DNA from: Dyadobacter jejuensis
Lineage (GTDB): Bacteria > Bacteroidota > Bacteroidia > Cytophagales > Spirosomataceae
Direction of reading: 5' to 3'
Assembly (NCBI RefSeq): GCF_003149085.1
Contig: NZ_QGDT01000018.1
Location: 1 to 64,000, forward strand
Length of the DNA: 64,000 bases
The notes under the pieces are model-generated. The model was not told where the DNA came from and searched no databases. It was given only the letters and a program-made list of their open reading frames with translations. Each line of letters starts with the position of its first letter. Position 1 is the first letter of the stretch. Below, one piece after another: positions 1-7,522 of the stretch. A program made the translations under genes and the position numbers.

Positions 1-126
1 GTAAGGGAGTCGATCAGTATCTTGGAGAATATCGCAGAGATCCGGCCCAACCTTCTGCCTAAATGGATACTGGTACGAATGAAGAAATTTGACGAATCCG
101 GCCAACTTAAAGACCTGGTAGAATAA
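1..126 (+). CDS. C-terminal end of an unrecognised protein (partial)
   Basis: An open frame enters from the left edge and ends with TAA at 124-126. It gives the last 41 residues of a protein, ending in ...GQLKDLVE. The piece is mixed charged/hydrophobic and probably helical, and is too short to assign. The next gene begins one base after the stop, so the two are almost certainly co-transcribed. Given the recombinase and tRNA to the right, it may belong to an integrated element. No function is proposed. Confidence 0.6.
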   Translation, partial: VRESISILENIAEIRPNLLPKWILVRMKKFDESGQLKDLVE

Positions 127-127
127 C

Positions 128-580
128 ATGGAACTCGTACTCACAAGACGCTGGAAAGCGACTAGGTCGACTTTAGGCACGTTAAAAGTTGATGGTGAAC
201 CGCACCAATTTATTTTGGAAGACCTCGATCGAAGTCTGGACGCATCCTGGCCATTAGAGAAAATCAAAGAAACAAAGGTCTACGGCCAAACGGCCATTCC
301 AACCGGCCGATATCAGGTTGTAATTACTTACTCTGCCAGGTTCAAACGGCAGCTTCCCATTTTGATTGGGGTACCAGGTTACAGCGGGATCCGGATCCAC
401 CCAGGGAACCGTCATAATAATACCGAGGGCTGTTTGCTCCCAGGTACGCACTACGGACGTGAAGATGGCCAATATATCGTCATGCAAAGCCGAATAGCCA
501 GCGATCGTCTGCAGAATAGAATTGCTGCAGCTTTGGCAAGGGGGGAGCAGGTATGGGTGACGGTGGAGAGACAGTACTAG
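128..580 (+). CDS. DUF5675 family protein
   Basis: A 150-residue soluble protein with no signal peptide or membrane segment. It opens MELVLTRRWKATRSTLGTL, followed by a 'GEPHQFILED' strand and the signature IHPGN...EGCLLPG around residues 90-105, which is typical of DUF5675. The His-Gly-Asn ... Gly-Cys arrangement recalls the active-site signature of L,D-transpeptidases (H...GC). That resemblance is my inference; the family has no established function. DUF5675 genes are often found in phage-like and mobile regions, consistent with the recombinase next door on the other strand. The gene starts one base after the upstream stop and is followed at once by a strong terminator. Confidence 0.75.
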   Translation: MELVLTRRWKATRSTLGTLKVDGEPHQFILEDLDRSLDASWPLEKIKETKVYGQTAIPTGRYQVVITYSARFKRQLPILIGVPGYSGIRIHPGNRHNNTEGCLLPGTHYGREDGQYIVMQSRIASDRLQNRIAAALARGEQVWVTVERQY

Positions 581-583
581 GTC

Positions 584-613
584 AAAAGGCCTGATATTTC
601 GATCGGGCCTTTT
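584..613 (+). terminator. Rho-independent terminator after the DUF5675 gene
   Basis: Twelve-base-pair stem (584-595 with 602-613, one G-T pair) around a 6-base loop. It begins AAAAGGCC and ends GGCCTTTT, so the U-tract is part of the stem. It starts 3 bases after the DUF5675 stop. Because of its A/T ends it could also act on leftward transcripts, including the convergent recombinase gene. Confidence 0.8.
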
Positions 614-656
614 GCCGCAGGGTATGCCTTAAGGCATTAACTACCTTTGAGGAGGG

Positions 657-1898
657 TTAGGAGGCTTCTTTTAAGGCCGCCCAATTTTTCATGGTTTTGA
701 TCAGGCGCTTCTCTCGAACACGACCATAATTTTTGAGATATTTTGTGCTGGTCAGACCGAGGCATGCAGCAACATCGTCCTGGGTCATCATCATCTCATT
801 AAGTGCAATATCACAAAAAGTTTTACGGGCAATCTTAGTTGTGAGCCTTAAGGGGATCCCCACATACATTGCAATCAACTTCAGGGTGGTATTCCGCTTT
901 TGATTCGATTTTGTGGGAAGCTCCTTCAACGAATTATTATACAATTTCAGGATATTCACGGCGGGTTCCAACAACATAATAGAAAATGGTTTTTTGGTTT
1001 TCTTACGCCTTCCACGCAAAAAAAGACAGCCAGAGTAAGGTTCAATATTGAACTCCTTACTCGAATAATCACAATGATGCATACCGGTGAAGCAGTTAAA
1101 TACAAACGCATTCCGCTCATGAGACAGCATTTGAGCGGTCTGCTCTGTGATCAGTCCACGTTTCTCCAATTCATAAAAGTCGAAGGAGTATAGTTTTTCA
1201 AGTTGCAAAATACTGAGGTGGGTGGTATCAATAAAATCCTCGGACTCAGCTGTCCCAGGCATATCATCGTCGAAACATTCTAAATGGGGACACATACCCG
1301 TTTTCTTACCCCATTTAAAGGTCTGTTTGGCAAAGGCTACCACCTTTCGCCCCATGCGTACCCCACATCTATTGTTCTCGATCAGAAAGCCATACAACTC
1401 AAAAAGGAAACCTGCGGGAATTTGCGTAGGTCTTATGATTCCAGCTTGAGCGCAATAAGCTTTGATATGCCGTGAATAGTTAAGGTTTACGTCATTGGTG
1501 CTGTCTGTCAAACCTCCCTGCTGGACCAGTCGCTCGCGAAATTCAAAAAAACGGGAAAAGATCTCGTCGATACTGTACACAAACTTCCGCTTCTGAAGGA
1601 AATATTCCTTAACGAGTTTGGGAGTTACGTAATCATATCGTGTGAGCAATAGATCATAGACCCTGGAGAGTGAAGTTCGCTGATCAAGCAGCTTTCGATT
1701 GGCCGCTTCATAATTAAAGCACGTGCTCCTAAAACTTTGCCCATGGGCATCCCATTCCGATTTTCGACATTTTAATTGGGTCGATCCAATTTCTAGTTCC
1801 AAGCCTTCAATCACAATTCGACATTGAATGGAACCTTGAGGGTTTCCCAGGTCGGAATTCTTAGATTCCGACTTTCGGAACCAGAACAAAATTTTCAT
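657..1898 (-). CDS. Tyrosine recombinase/integrase, active site degenerate
   Basis: A Bacteroidota-type tyrosine recombinase of 413 residues from the chosen ATG (MKILFWFRKSES). A TTG-initiated extension to 1979 is possible but would run through a cluster of repeats. The order is an N-terminal arm-type domain, a SAM-like core-binding domain at roughly 95-200, then the catalytic domain. The fold is clear: FTGMHHCD corresponds to the usual FTGLRxSD, KIARKTF to HxxRHTF, and LGLTSTKYLKNYGRV to LGHxSxxTTxxYaxV. The catalytic Arg-I is therefore His, HxxR is KxxR, and the LGH histidine is Leu. The second Arg and the nucleophile Tyr remain. It points away from tRNA-Ser(GGA), the usual layout of an element integrated at a tRNA. 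It may be inactive, or a divergent subfamily. Confidence 0.8.
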   Translation of the reverse strand: MKILFWFRKSESKNSDLGNPQGSIQCRIVIEGLELEIGSTQLKCRKSEWDAHGQSFRSTCFNYEAANRKLLDQRTSLSRVYDLLLTRYDYVTPKLVKEYFLQKRKFVYSIDEIFSRFFEFRERLVQQGGLTDSTNDVNLNYSRHIKAYCAQAGIIRPTQIPAGFLFELYGFLIENNRCGVRMGRKVVAFAKQTFKWGKKTGMCPHLECFDDDMPGTAESEDFIDTTHLSILQLEKLYSFDFYELEKRGLITEQTAQMLSHERNAFVFNCFTGMHHCDYSSKEFNIEPYSGCLFLRGRRKKTKKPFSIMLLEPAVNILKLYNNSLKELPTKSNQKRNTTLKLIAMYVGIPLRLTTKIARKTFCDIALNEMMMTQDDVAACLGLTSTKYLKNYGRVREKRLIKTMKNWAALKEAS

Positions 1899-1928
1899 GT
1901 TAGGGATAATTAACACTATTGGTTGTTT

Positions 1929-1988
1929 TTGGGTTACTTGGCAAAATCGCCGTAACCGGCAAAAATTGACGTAACCCAAGGCGTAACC
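1929..1988. repeat. Cluster of GTAACC motifs, partly inverted, upstream of the recombinase
   Basis: Within 60 bases there are TTGGGTTAC (1929-1937), CGTAACC (1951), GTAACCCAA (1971-1979, an exact inverted copy of the first) and CGTAACC (1982). A further GGTTACG lies at 2037, in the loop of the tRNA terminator. The position between a recombinase start and a tRNA gene fits arm-type or excisionase/repressor binding sites, but this is inference from position and repetition alone. Confidence 0.5.
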
Positions 1989-2015
1989 TGTGTGATATTT
2001 AACTAAAATTTAGTC

Positions 2016-2055
2016 AAAAAAATAAGAGGATCAATCGGTTACGATTGATCCTCTT
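2016..2055 (-). terminator. Terminator of tRNA-Ser(GGA)
   Basis: Perfect 13-bp stem (2043-2055 with 2024-2036) and a 6-base loop, followed on the minus strand by seven T's (2022-2016). It lies 30 bases beyond the 3' end of tRNA-Ser and would separate its transcript from the recombinase gene. Confidence 0.85.
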
Positions 2056-2085
2056 AATGAAGATTTTGGCATTTTAGGCCATTCG

Positions 2086-2172
2086 CAGAGAGGAAGAGAT
2101 TCGAACTCTCGATGCAGTTACCCACATACACACTTTCCAGGCGTGCTCCTTCAACCACTCGGACACCTCTCT
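2086..2172 (-). tRNA. tRNA-Ser (GGA)
   Basis: An 87-nt class II tRNA with a 7-bp acceptor AGAGAGG/CCTCTCT, G discriminator, long variable arm, T-loop TTCGAAT and anticodon loop CTGGAAA, so the anticodon is GGA. CCA is not encoded. It has its own promoter and terminator. A recombinase gene lies just beyond its 3' end, which makes that end the likely attachment site of an integrated element extending left out of the window. Confidence 0.95.
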
Positions 2173-2188
2173 AATTGTGATCAGGGTG

Positions 2189-2219
2189 CAAATATAGAAT
2201 TTTATCTCGACTAGGCAAT
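2189..2219 (-). promoter_or_regulatory. Bacteroidota-type promoter of tRNA-Ser(GGA)
   Basis: Read on the minus strand: a TATATTTG -7 box (2196-2189) matches the TAnnTTTG consensus exactly, and 19 bases upstream ATTG (2219-2216) resembles the TTTG -33 box. It lies 17 bases before the tRNA 5' end. It sits just past the asparaginase stop, so the tRNA need not depend on the operon upstream. Confidence 0.6.
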
Positions 2220-2236
2220 AAAAAATTGCGGAATAC

Positions 2237-3319
2237 CTAGATTTCTAGCGGAGGACTCATCTCTCCACGCAACGAATGCGACAGCAAATGGGTGGTATCG
2301 ACCTTACCAGACTTGCCAAAAACGTACATCATTTTGGTGATGGCGGCTTCGGCGGTGATGTCTTCGCCACTGATCACCCCCATTTCCTGCATACGCCGGC
2401 TGGTTTGGTAACGTCCTAACGACACCCTCCCCCCATCGCACTGGGAGACGTTGAAAACGACGATCCCCCTATTCATGGCCGCTTCGAGTTCGTGCAGGAA
2501 CCAATCTTCGGTGGTAGCGTTCCCTGCTCCAAAAGTCTCCAAAACGATGCCACGTAGGCCGGGGATATGGCATAGCGACTTCACTACTGGAGGGGTAATT
2601 CCCGGAAACAGCTTTAAAAAAGCTACGTTAGGGTCTAGGTGTTGCTGCACAGACAAGCGAGCGCCAGGATTTACTGGCATCATAAAGGGCAGGTTATAGT
2701 CGATGCTCACGCCTGCTTTGGCCAAATACGGATAATTTTCGGAATGAAAGGCATCAAAATCGGAGCTCTCTTGCTTCTTGGACCTGTTGCCTCGCAACAG
2801 GAAGGAATTAAAATAAACACATACCTCGGTGATCATGGGCCCACCGCTGCTGTTGCGTGCCGAGGCGATTTCTAGAGCAGTGAGGATGTTCTCCCGAGCG
2901 TCGGAACGGGCGACCCCGATGGGCAGCTGTGCTCCAGTGAGGATAACGGGTTTCTGTAGGCCTTCCAAAAGAAAACTTAGTGCCGAGGCGGTATAGGCCA
3001 TGGTGTCGGTGCCATGAAGTACCACGAAGCTATCATAATGCGCATACTGGCTGTCTATGATGTTGGCGAGCTCTATCCATACCTCCGGCGTGATATTGGA
3101 AGAGTCGATCGGTTCTTTGAGGGAAAGAAATGTAATCTCTTGATTCAATCGACATATTTCGGGCACTTTGTCGATCAGTTGCTCGAAGTCGAAAGGTACT
3201 AGCTGTCCTTTACGGCTTTCGAACACCATACCCAAGGTACCTCCGGTGTAGATCACCAGCACCGATCCGCCTGACTGGTTGGGTGCTTCGGTATTTATTT
3301 TTATCGTTGCGTATTCCAT
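2237..3319 (-). CDS. ansA: Type I (cytoplasmic) L-asparaginase
   Basis: Hydrolyses L-asparagine to aspartate and ammonia. The 360-residue protein has no signal peptide. The two catalytic threonine motifs are visible: YTGGTLGM near residue 30 and LHGTDTMAYTASAL near residue 100, followed by LTGAQLP. C-terminal motifs such as VLETFGAGNAT and SQCDGGRVSLGRY are normal for the family, and the length is typical of AnsA. It is the last gene of a leftward set (deacetylase, glycosyltransferase, TatD, asparaginase), 27 bases after tatD. The neighbours do not suggest a common pathway, so co-transcription rather than shared function is implied. Confidence 0.9.
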   Translation of the reverse strand: MEYATIKINTEAPNQSGGSVLVIYTGGTLGMVFESRKGQLVPFDFEQLIDKVPEICRLNQEITFLSLKEPIDSSNITPEVWIELANIIDSQYAHYDSFVVLHGTDTMAYTASALSFLLEGLQKPVILTGAQLPIGVARSDARENILTALEIASARNSSGGPMITEVCVYFNSFLLRGNRSKKQESSDFDAFHSENYPYLAKAGVSIDYNLPFMMPVNPGARLSVQQHLDPNVAFLKLFPGITPPVVKSLCHIPGLRGIVLETFGAGNATTEDWFLHELEAAMNRGIVVFNVSQCDGGRVSLGRYQTSRRMQEMGVISGEDITAEAAITKMMYVFGKSGKVDTTHLLSHSLRGEMSPPLEI

Positions 3320-3346
3320 ATTCTGTGAGGATAGAAATCATTTGAA

Positions 3347-4117
3347 TTATTGCCAGTCCGGCCCTAACATGGCCCGGGCCGTGGTGGTAGTCGTGGCGAT
3401 TACCTCCTCCACCCTCCGCTGTTGGAGGTCGGCCACCCTAGTGGCCACCAGACTAGTATAGGCTACTTCATTGCGTTTGCCACGGTAAGGAACGGGGACC
3501 AGATAGGGGCAGTCGGTCTCGAGTACCAAATGTTCCAGATCCACGTGGGGTATCACCTTGTCGAGTCCGCCATTTTTAAAGGTGGCTACGCCGCCAATAC
3601 CGAGTTTGAAGCCCAGTTCAATGGCCTTTTGCGCCTCTTCCAAAGTGCCTGTAAAACAATGAAAGATACCAGTAAGACGGGCGTCGCCAAACTTTTCGAT
3701 CAGCGCCACTGTTTCCCAAAACGCATTACGGCTATGGATGTCTATCCACAAATTGTTTCGTACTGCCAGCTGGCATTGATGGAGAAAGGCTTCTTCCTGC
3801 TGTTCCCGGTAGGTTTTGTCCCAGTGCAAGTCCATCCCTATTTCGCCTATGGCCATAAACTTTTCTCTAGAGAGCCAGTCCTCCATGACCTGGAGTTCCT
3901 TTTCGAAGTCGGCCTTTACATAACAAGGGTGAAGCCCTATCATGGGCAAACATTGACGGGGATAGGCCTTCGCCATCTGCATCATCGCCGGGATAGTCTC
4001 ACTGTCGCAGTTGGGCATCCAAATCTGTTCTATTCCTGCTTGCCAGGCCCTTTCCAACATGGCCTCTCGATCGTCGGCAAAGTCGTCGCTATATATATGT
4101 GCGTGGGTATCTATCAT
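3347..4117 (-). CDS. tatD: TatD family metal-dependent deoxyribonuclease
   Basis: A 256-residue amidohydrolase-fold enzyme of the TatD/YcfH type, with roles in 3'-exonuclease DNA repair reported for the family. Metal ligands are recognisable: DTHAHIY at the N-terminus, IGEIGMD near 90, DIHSRNA near 125, IFHCFTGT near 150 and LETDCPYL near 200. Full length, with no sign of damage. It begins 40 bases after the glycosyltransferase stop and is followed after 27 bases by asparaginase, in the same orientation. Within the family, which of TatD, YcfH or YjjV is the closest match cannot be decided by eye. Confidence 0.9.
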   Translation of the reverse strand: MIDTHAHIYSDDFADDREAMLERAWQAGIEQIWMPNCDSETIPAMMQMAKAYPRQCLPMIGLHPCYVKADFEKELQVMEDWLSREKFMAIGEIGMDLHWDKTYREQQEEAFLHQCQLAVRNNLWIDIHSRNAFWETVALIEKFGDARLTGIFHCFTGTLEEAQKAIELGFKLGIGGVATFKNGGLDKVIPHVDLEHLVLETDCPYLVPVPYRGKRNEVAYTSLVATRVADLQQRRVEEVIATTTTTARAMLGPDWQ

Positions 4118-4157
4118 GATTAATTATCGTATCAATTATTTAAAATTTGAGTGGGGG

Positions 4158-5150
4158 TCAAGCAAATTCCCTCCCTTTCCAAGCGATGGTGTCGGACCTG
4201 AAATAATACAGAACCATCAGACTTAGGCTGATCAGGGAATAGCCCCAGAAAAAGGGGACAAGGCGTACCAGGTCCATTTGGCGCATTCGAAAAACCCCTA
4301 CAGCTGCAAAACTAGTAAAGATTGTATAATGCAACAGAAAAAACAGCCCGCCTACTATGGGCGTCACCAGCGCCCATAGCAGCAACACAGGGAAAGAAAG
4401 TGCTACTACCAGTATGGTGGCTTGGAGGAGCCACGAAGCGTCCTTCACCCCGCGTATCCAACGGATACGCTGGCGTTTCCATTCCAGAAAGGAGGCTGGT
4501 GGGATAGAAGACGAGAGGATCGACGGCTGAAAAAGCATGCTAAAGCCGAAACCCCGGTCGACGATGGCCCTAAAAAGGGCATAATCCTCGACTACCGAAA
4601 AGCCTATCCGATCATAGCCGCCGACCGACTCATAGGCTCTCCTACTTACGCCCATATTATTGCCCAGGCCGGTGATGGCCACGCCACATAAGGCTGCCAG
4701 GTGCATCACAAAGAGGGCAAATAACCATTCTAGAGACAGAAAATCGACTAGGAAATTCCCTTTTTTCATTCGGGTTACCCCTACCACCACCCCCGCTTGA
4801 GGGCTAAAGCCAGCTAGCATGGCCTGGCACCAGCCGGGCTGTACGGCGATATCGGCATCGCAGAACAAAAAGTACTCCCCTTGGGCTTGCTGTGCCAGCT
4901 GAGCCAGCACATTGGCCTTGCCTTCCAAACTGGGTAGGGCCTGATCGATGCGAAAATATTTGAATTGCGCTTTGTCGCGGATAAAGGCCTTGGTGATAGC
5001 GGCTGTAGCATCACTAGAGGCGTCGTCGCCTATACATATCTCCAAGCGGTGCGTAGGATAGTCGAGGGCATCGAGGGCCTGTAAACAACGCAGCATATTG
5101 TCCTCTTCGTTGCGGGCTGCCAGAAGTATGCTCACCTTGACGCTTTCCAT
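4158..5150 (-). CDS. Membrane family 2 glycosyltransferase
   Basis: A 330-residue processive-type GT2 enzyme. The N-terminal catalytic domain shows VSILLAARNEE, IGDDASSD (nucleotide-sugar binding), the CDAD metal-binding motif near residue 98, a VEDYALF motif near 190 (acceptor/base region) and QRIRW near 230, the QxxRW signature of processive synthases. One hydrophobic stretch lies near 140-165 and several membrane helices at about 240-315. It starts one base after the NodB-type deacetylase stop, so the two are translationally close and probably make and trim a surface N-acetylated glycan. The actual polymer is unknown. Confidence 0.85.
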   Translation of the reverse strand: MESVKVSILLAARNEEDNMLRCLQALDALDYPTHRLEICIGDDASSDATAAITKAFIRDKAQFKYFRIDQALPSLEGKANVLAQLAQQAQGEYFLFCDADIAVQPGWCQAMLAGFSPQAGVVVGVTRMKKGNFLVDFLSLEWLFALFVMHLAALCGVAITGLGNNMGVSRRAYESVGGYDRIGFSVVEDYALFRAIVDRGFGFSMLFQPSILSSSIPPASFLEWKRQRIRWIRGVKDASWLLQATILVVALSFPVLLLWALVTPIVGGLFFLLHYTIFTSFAAVGVFRMRQMDLVRLVPFFWGYSLISLSLMVLYYFRSDTIAWKGREFA

Positions 5151-5151
5151 A

Positions 5152-5778
5152 TTATGAGGCGTTCATGGGAATGGCTTCGAAGCGGTATCCCTTTTCCGAA
5201 AAATGGTCTAAATAAGCCGGCAAGGCATGTTGCATATTCCTTGAAGCCTTAATACTATCATGAAACAATACGATAGAGCCTTTTTTGGTATGCCGAATCG
5301 ACTTCTCCAAACATTGCTGAGGACTTACGTTCGGCGAGAAGTCGCCGCTGAGCACATCCCACATTATAATGCGTTTATGCGTTAGGCTATCGGCTTGGCT
5401 ACCCTTGATACGCCCATAAGGCGGGCGAAACAAGGAGGTGGTGGCTGGAAGCAAATCGTCGCAGAGGGCTACGTTGTCGAGATAGGCTTGCTTTTCATTT
5501 TTCCATCCATTCAAGTGGTTGTAGGTATGATTTCCTACGGAGTGCCCTTGGTCGAGTAGTTTCTGAAATACCTGAGGGTGTTTCCGTACATTATCCCCTA
5601 TACAAAAAAACGTTGCTTTGGCTCGATATCCCTCGAGGGTGTCCAGTACAAATTCGGTAATATCGGGTATGGGACCGTCGTCGAAAGTCAGATAGATAAT
5701 CTTCTCCGAGGTAGGAATATGCCAGGTATAGCCCGAGAAATAGGCTTTCAACCAAAAGGGAGAATAATGTAAAAACAT
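5152..5778 (-). CDS. NodB-type polysaccharide deacetylase
   Basis: A 208-residue carbohydrate esterase family 4 domain. Motif 1 is LTFDDGP near residue 31 (catalytic Asp plus metal Asp), motif 2 is GNHTYNH near 80 (the two metal His), and motif 3 is RPPYGR near 118. It removes N-acetyl groups from GlcNAc polymers or peptidoglycan. No clear cleavable signal peptide is seen; the N-terminus MFLHYSPFWLKAYFSGYTWHI is only mildly hydrophobic, as in many Bacteroidota members. It is first in the operon and is followed immediately by the GT2 gene, which fits a synthase/deacetylase pair. Confidence 0.88.
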   Translation of the reverse strand: MFLHYSPFWLKAYFSGYTWHIPTSEKIIYLTFDDGPIPDITEFVLDTLEGYRAKATFFCIGDNVRKHPQVFQKLLDQGHSVGNHTYNHLNGWKNEKQAYLDNVALCDDLLPATTSLFRPPYGRIKGSQADSLTHKRIIMWDVLSGDFSPNVSPQQCLEKSIRHTKKGSIVLFHDSIKASRNMQHALPAYLDHFSEKGYRFEAIPMNAS

Positions 5779-5795
5779 AATTGCTATATGAAGTC

Positions 5796-5816
5796 AAGAT
5801 GCCCTAGTGGCATCTT
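5796..5816. repeat. Small GATGCC/GGCATC hairpin upstream of the deacetylase gene
   Basis: Perfect 8-bp inverted repeat AAGATGCC ... GGCATCTT with a 5-base loop, 18 bases upstream of the deacetylase ATG. A very similar GATGCC...GGCATC hairpin occurs at 16512-16528, so this may belong to a dispersed REP-like family rather than being a local operator. Confidence 0.5.
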
Positions 5817-5907
5817 CAAAACCGTTTTTGATGGTCAAAGTTAGCAATTATTGTAGAGCCACTGAGTGAAACCCGTATTAAATAGAAGGAAGTCCTGGCT
5901 CGGAAGC

Positions 5908-5944
5908 AAAAAATGGGATCTCCTTTTCAGAAGATCCCATTTTT
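5908..5944 (-). terminator. Terminator of gltBD
   Basis: Thirteen-bp perfect stem (5932-5944 with 5909-5921) and 10-base loop, ending in a run of T's on the minus strand. It lies 21 bases beyond the gltD stop and ends the glutamate synthase operon. Confidence 0.85.
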
Positions 5945-5964
5945 AATTTATTTATTCTTTAGTC

Positions 5965-7473
5965 TTATGCGTGAGCAAAAGCGGGGCTCAACATAGATAC
6001 GGCTTTCGCTTCTAGGAAAGATTCTCCCATCAGATATTCGTCTACGGCACGAGCAGCCTCTCTACCTTCACTAATGGCCCATACTACCAATGATTGTCCA
6101 CGGCGACAGTCTCCTGCAGCAAAAACTTTTTCGTTGGTAGTGGACTGGTACAAGTGGGTCTTGATATTGCCACGCTCGTCGTAGGCGAGCCCTAAGTCGT
6201 TAAGCAATCCCTCTTGCTGAGGGTGTAAGAAACCTGCGGCCAAAAATGCCAGATCACAAGGGATGGTTCGTTCACTTCCTACCACTTCCCTCATTTGCAA
6301 GCGGCCCGTTTCTGGGTCTTTTTGCCAATCTAGGTCCACGATCCGTAGTTCTTTCAGATTACCCTCTTCATCGCCTACAAATTCCTTGGTATTGATAGAC
6401 CAATGCCGATCGGCACCTTCCTCGTGTGAGGTAGAGGTACGCAGCATCATTGGCCAGTTGGGCCAAGGGGTGCTGGCATCACGCTCCTTAGGCGGGATGG
6501 GCATCAGTTCGATCTGGGTTACCGACTTAGCGCCATGACGCCCCGAAGTACCTACACAGTCCGATCCGGTATCTCCACCACCGATCACGACCACATGTTT
6601 ATCGGTGGCCAATATTTGACCATTCACATAGTCCATTCCACGGTGATCGACTACGGGCTCTATACCGGCCACGCGTTTATTTTGCTGACTCAGGAACTCC
6701 ATAGCGAAATGTACCCCTTTGAGGTTCCGGCCTTCTATTTTCAAGTCGCGAGGGACGGTCGACCCCATCGTCAATACCACGGCGTCAAACTCATTAAGCA
6801 GCTCGTCGGCTTTCAGGTCTACCCCTACGTTGACATTGGTACGGAACTCGATGCCCTCTTCTTTCATCACCTCGAGGCGACGGTCTATCACTCTTTTGTC
6901 GAGCTTAAAATCGGGGATACCATAGCGCAACAAGCCACCGATCTGGTCGGCACGCTCGATGAGTGTAACGGTATGTCCCGCCTGATTCAGCTGGCTAGAG
7001 GCTGCCAGACCGGCAGGCCCTGAGCCTACCACGGCGATCTTCTTGCCGGTACGCTTTTGGGGGATACGAGGCTTCACCAAGTTCAGCTCAAAGGCCTTTT
7101 CGATGATCGACTTTTCGATAAACTCTATCGCTACGGCAGGTTTATTGATGCCCAATACGCAAGCAGCCTCACAGGGTGCCGGGCAGATACGCCCCGTAAA
7201 TTCGGGGAAGTTGTTGGTCGATATCAGAATATCATAGGCCATCTCCCAGTTTTCGTCGTAGACGGCATCGTTAAATTCTGGAATAATATTGCCCAGTGGG
7301 CAGCCATTATGACAAAAAGGAATCCCACAGTCCATACAACGTGCAGCCTGCTGTTTCGAGCCGGCATCCGTTGGTGCCGCTTCTATTTCCTTGTAGTCCT
7401 TCAAACGTTCATCGACAGGACGTTTCTTGGGTAACTCCCTTTCAAACTCTAAAAATCCGGTTGGTTTTCCCAT
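5965..7473 (-). CDS. gltD: Glutamate synthase (NADPH) small subunit
   Basis: Passes electrons from NAD(P)H through FAD and Fe-S clusters to the large subunit for reductive synthesis of glutamate from glutamine and 2-oxoglutarate. The 502 residues show the N-terminal cysteine cluster region (CMDCGIPFCHNGCP near 46, and CPAPCEAACVLGIN near 95), the FAD-binding GSGPAGLAAS near 150, the NAD(P)H-binding GGGDTGSDC near 300, and the C-terminal AAGDCRRGQSLVVWAISEGR near 450. Usual length. It lies 49 bases after gltB and is the second gene of the operon. Confidence 0.95.
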   Translation of the reverse strand: MGKPTGFLEFERELPKKRPVDERLKDYKEIEAAPTDAGSKQQAARCMDCGIPFCHNGCPLGNIIPEFNDAVYDENWEMAYDILISTNNFPEFTGRICPAPCEAACVLGINKPAVAIEFIEKSIIEKAFELNLVKPRIPQKRTGKKIAVVGSGPAGLAASSQLNQAGHTVTLIERADQIGGLLRYGIPDFKLDKRVIDRRLEVMKEEGIEFRTNVNVGVDLKADELLNEFDAVVLTMGSTVPRDLKIEGRNLKGVHFAMEFLSQQNKRVAGIEPVVDHRGMDYVNGQILATDKHVVVIGGGDTGSDCVGTSGRHGAKSVTQIELMPIPPKERDASTPWPNWPMMLRTSTSHEEGADRHWSINTKEFVGDEEGNLKELRIVDLDWQKDPETGRLQMREVVGSERTIPCDLAFLAAGFLHPQQEGLLNDLGLAYDERGNIKTHLYQSTTNEKVFAAGDCRRGQSLVVWAISEGREAARAVDEYLMGESFLEAKAVSMLSPAFAHA

Positions 7474-7522
7474 TATATTGTTTTGCTATAAATTCGTAAA
7501 AAATTGAAAAGTTGATCTGGGC

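Noticed and set aside
1899..1979. 27-residue N-terminal extension of the recombinase
   Set aside because: It needs a TTG start and its coding part would cover the GTAACC motif cluster; the ATG at 1898 gives a normal start.
3422..4123. A long rightward frame opposite tatD
   Set aside because: It lies entirely antisense to tatD, which has all its catalytic motifs; the antisense protein has no recognisable domain.
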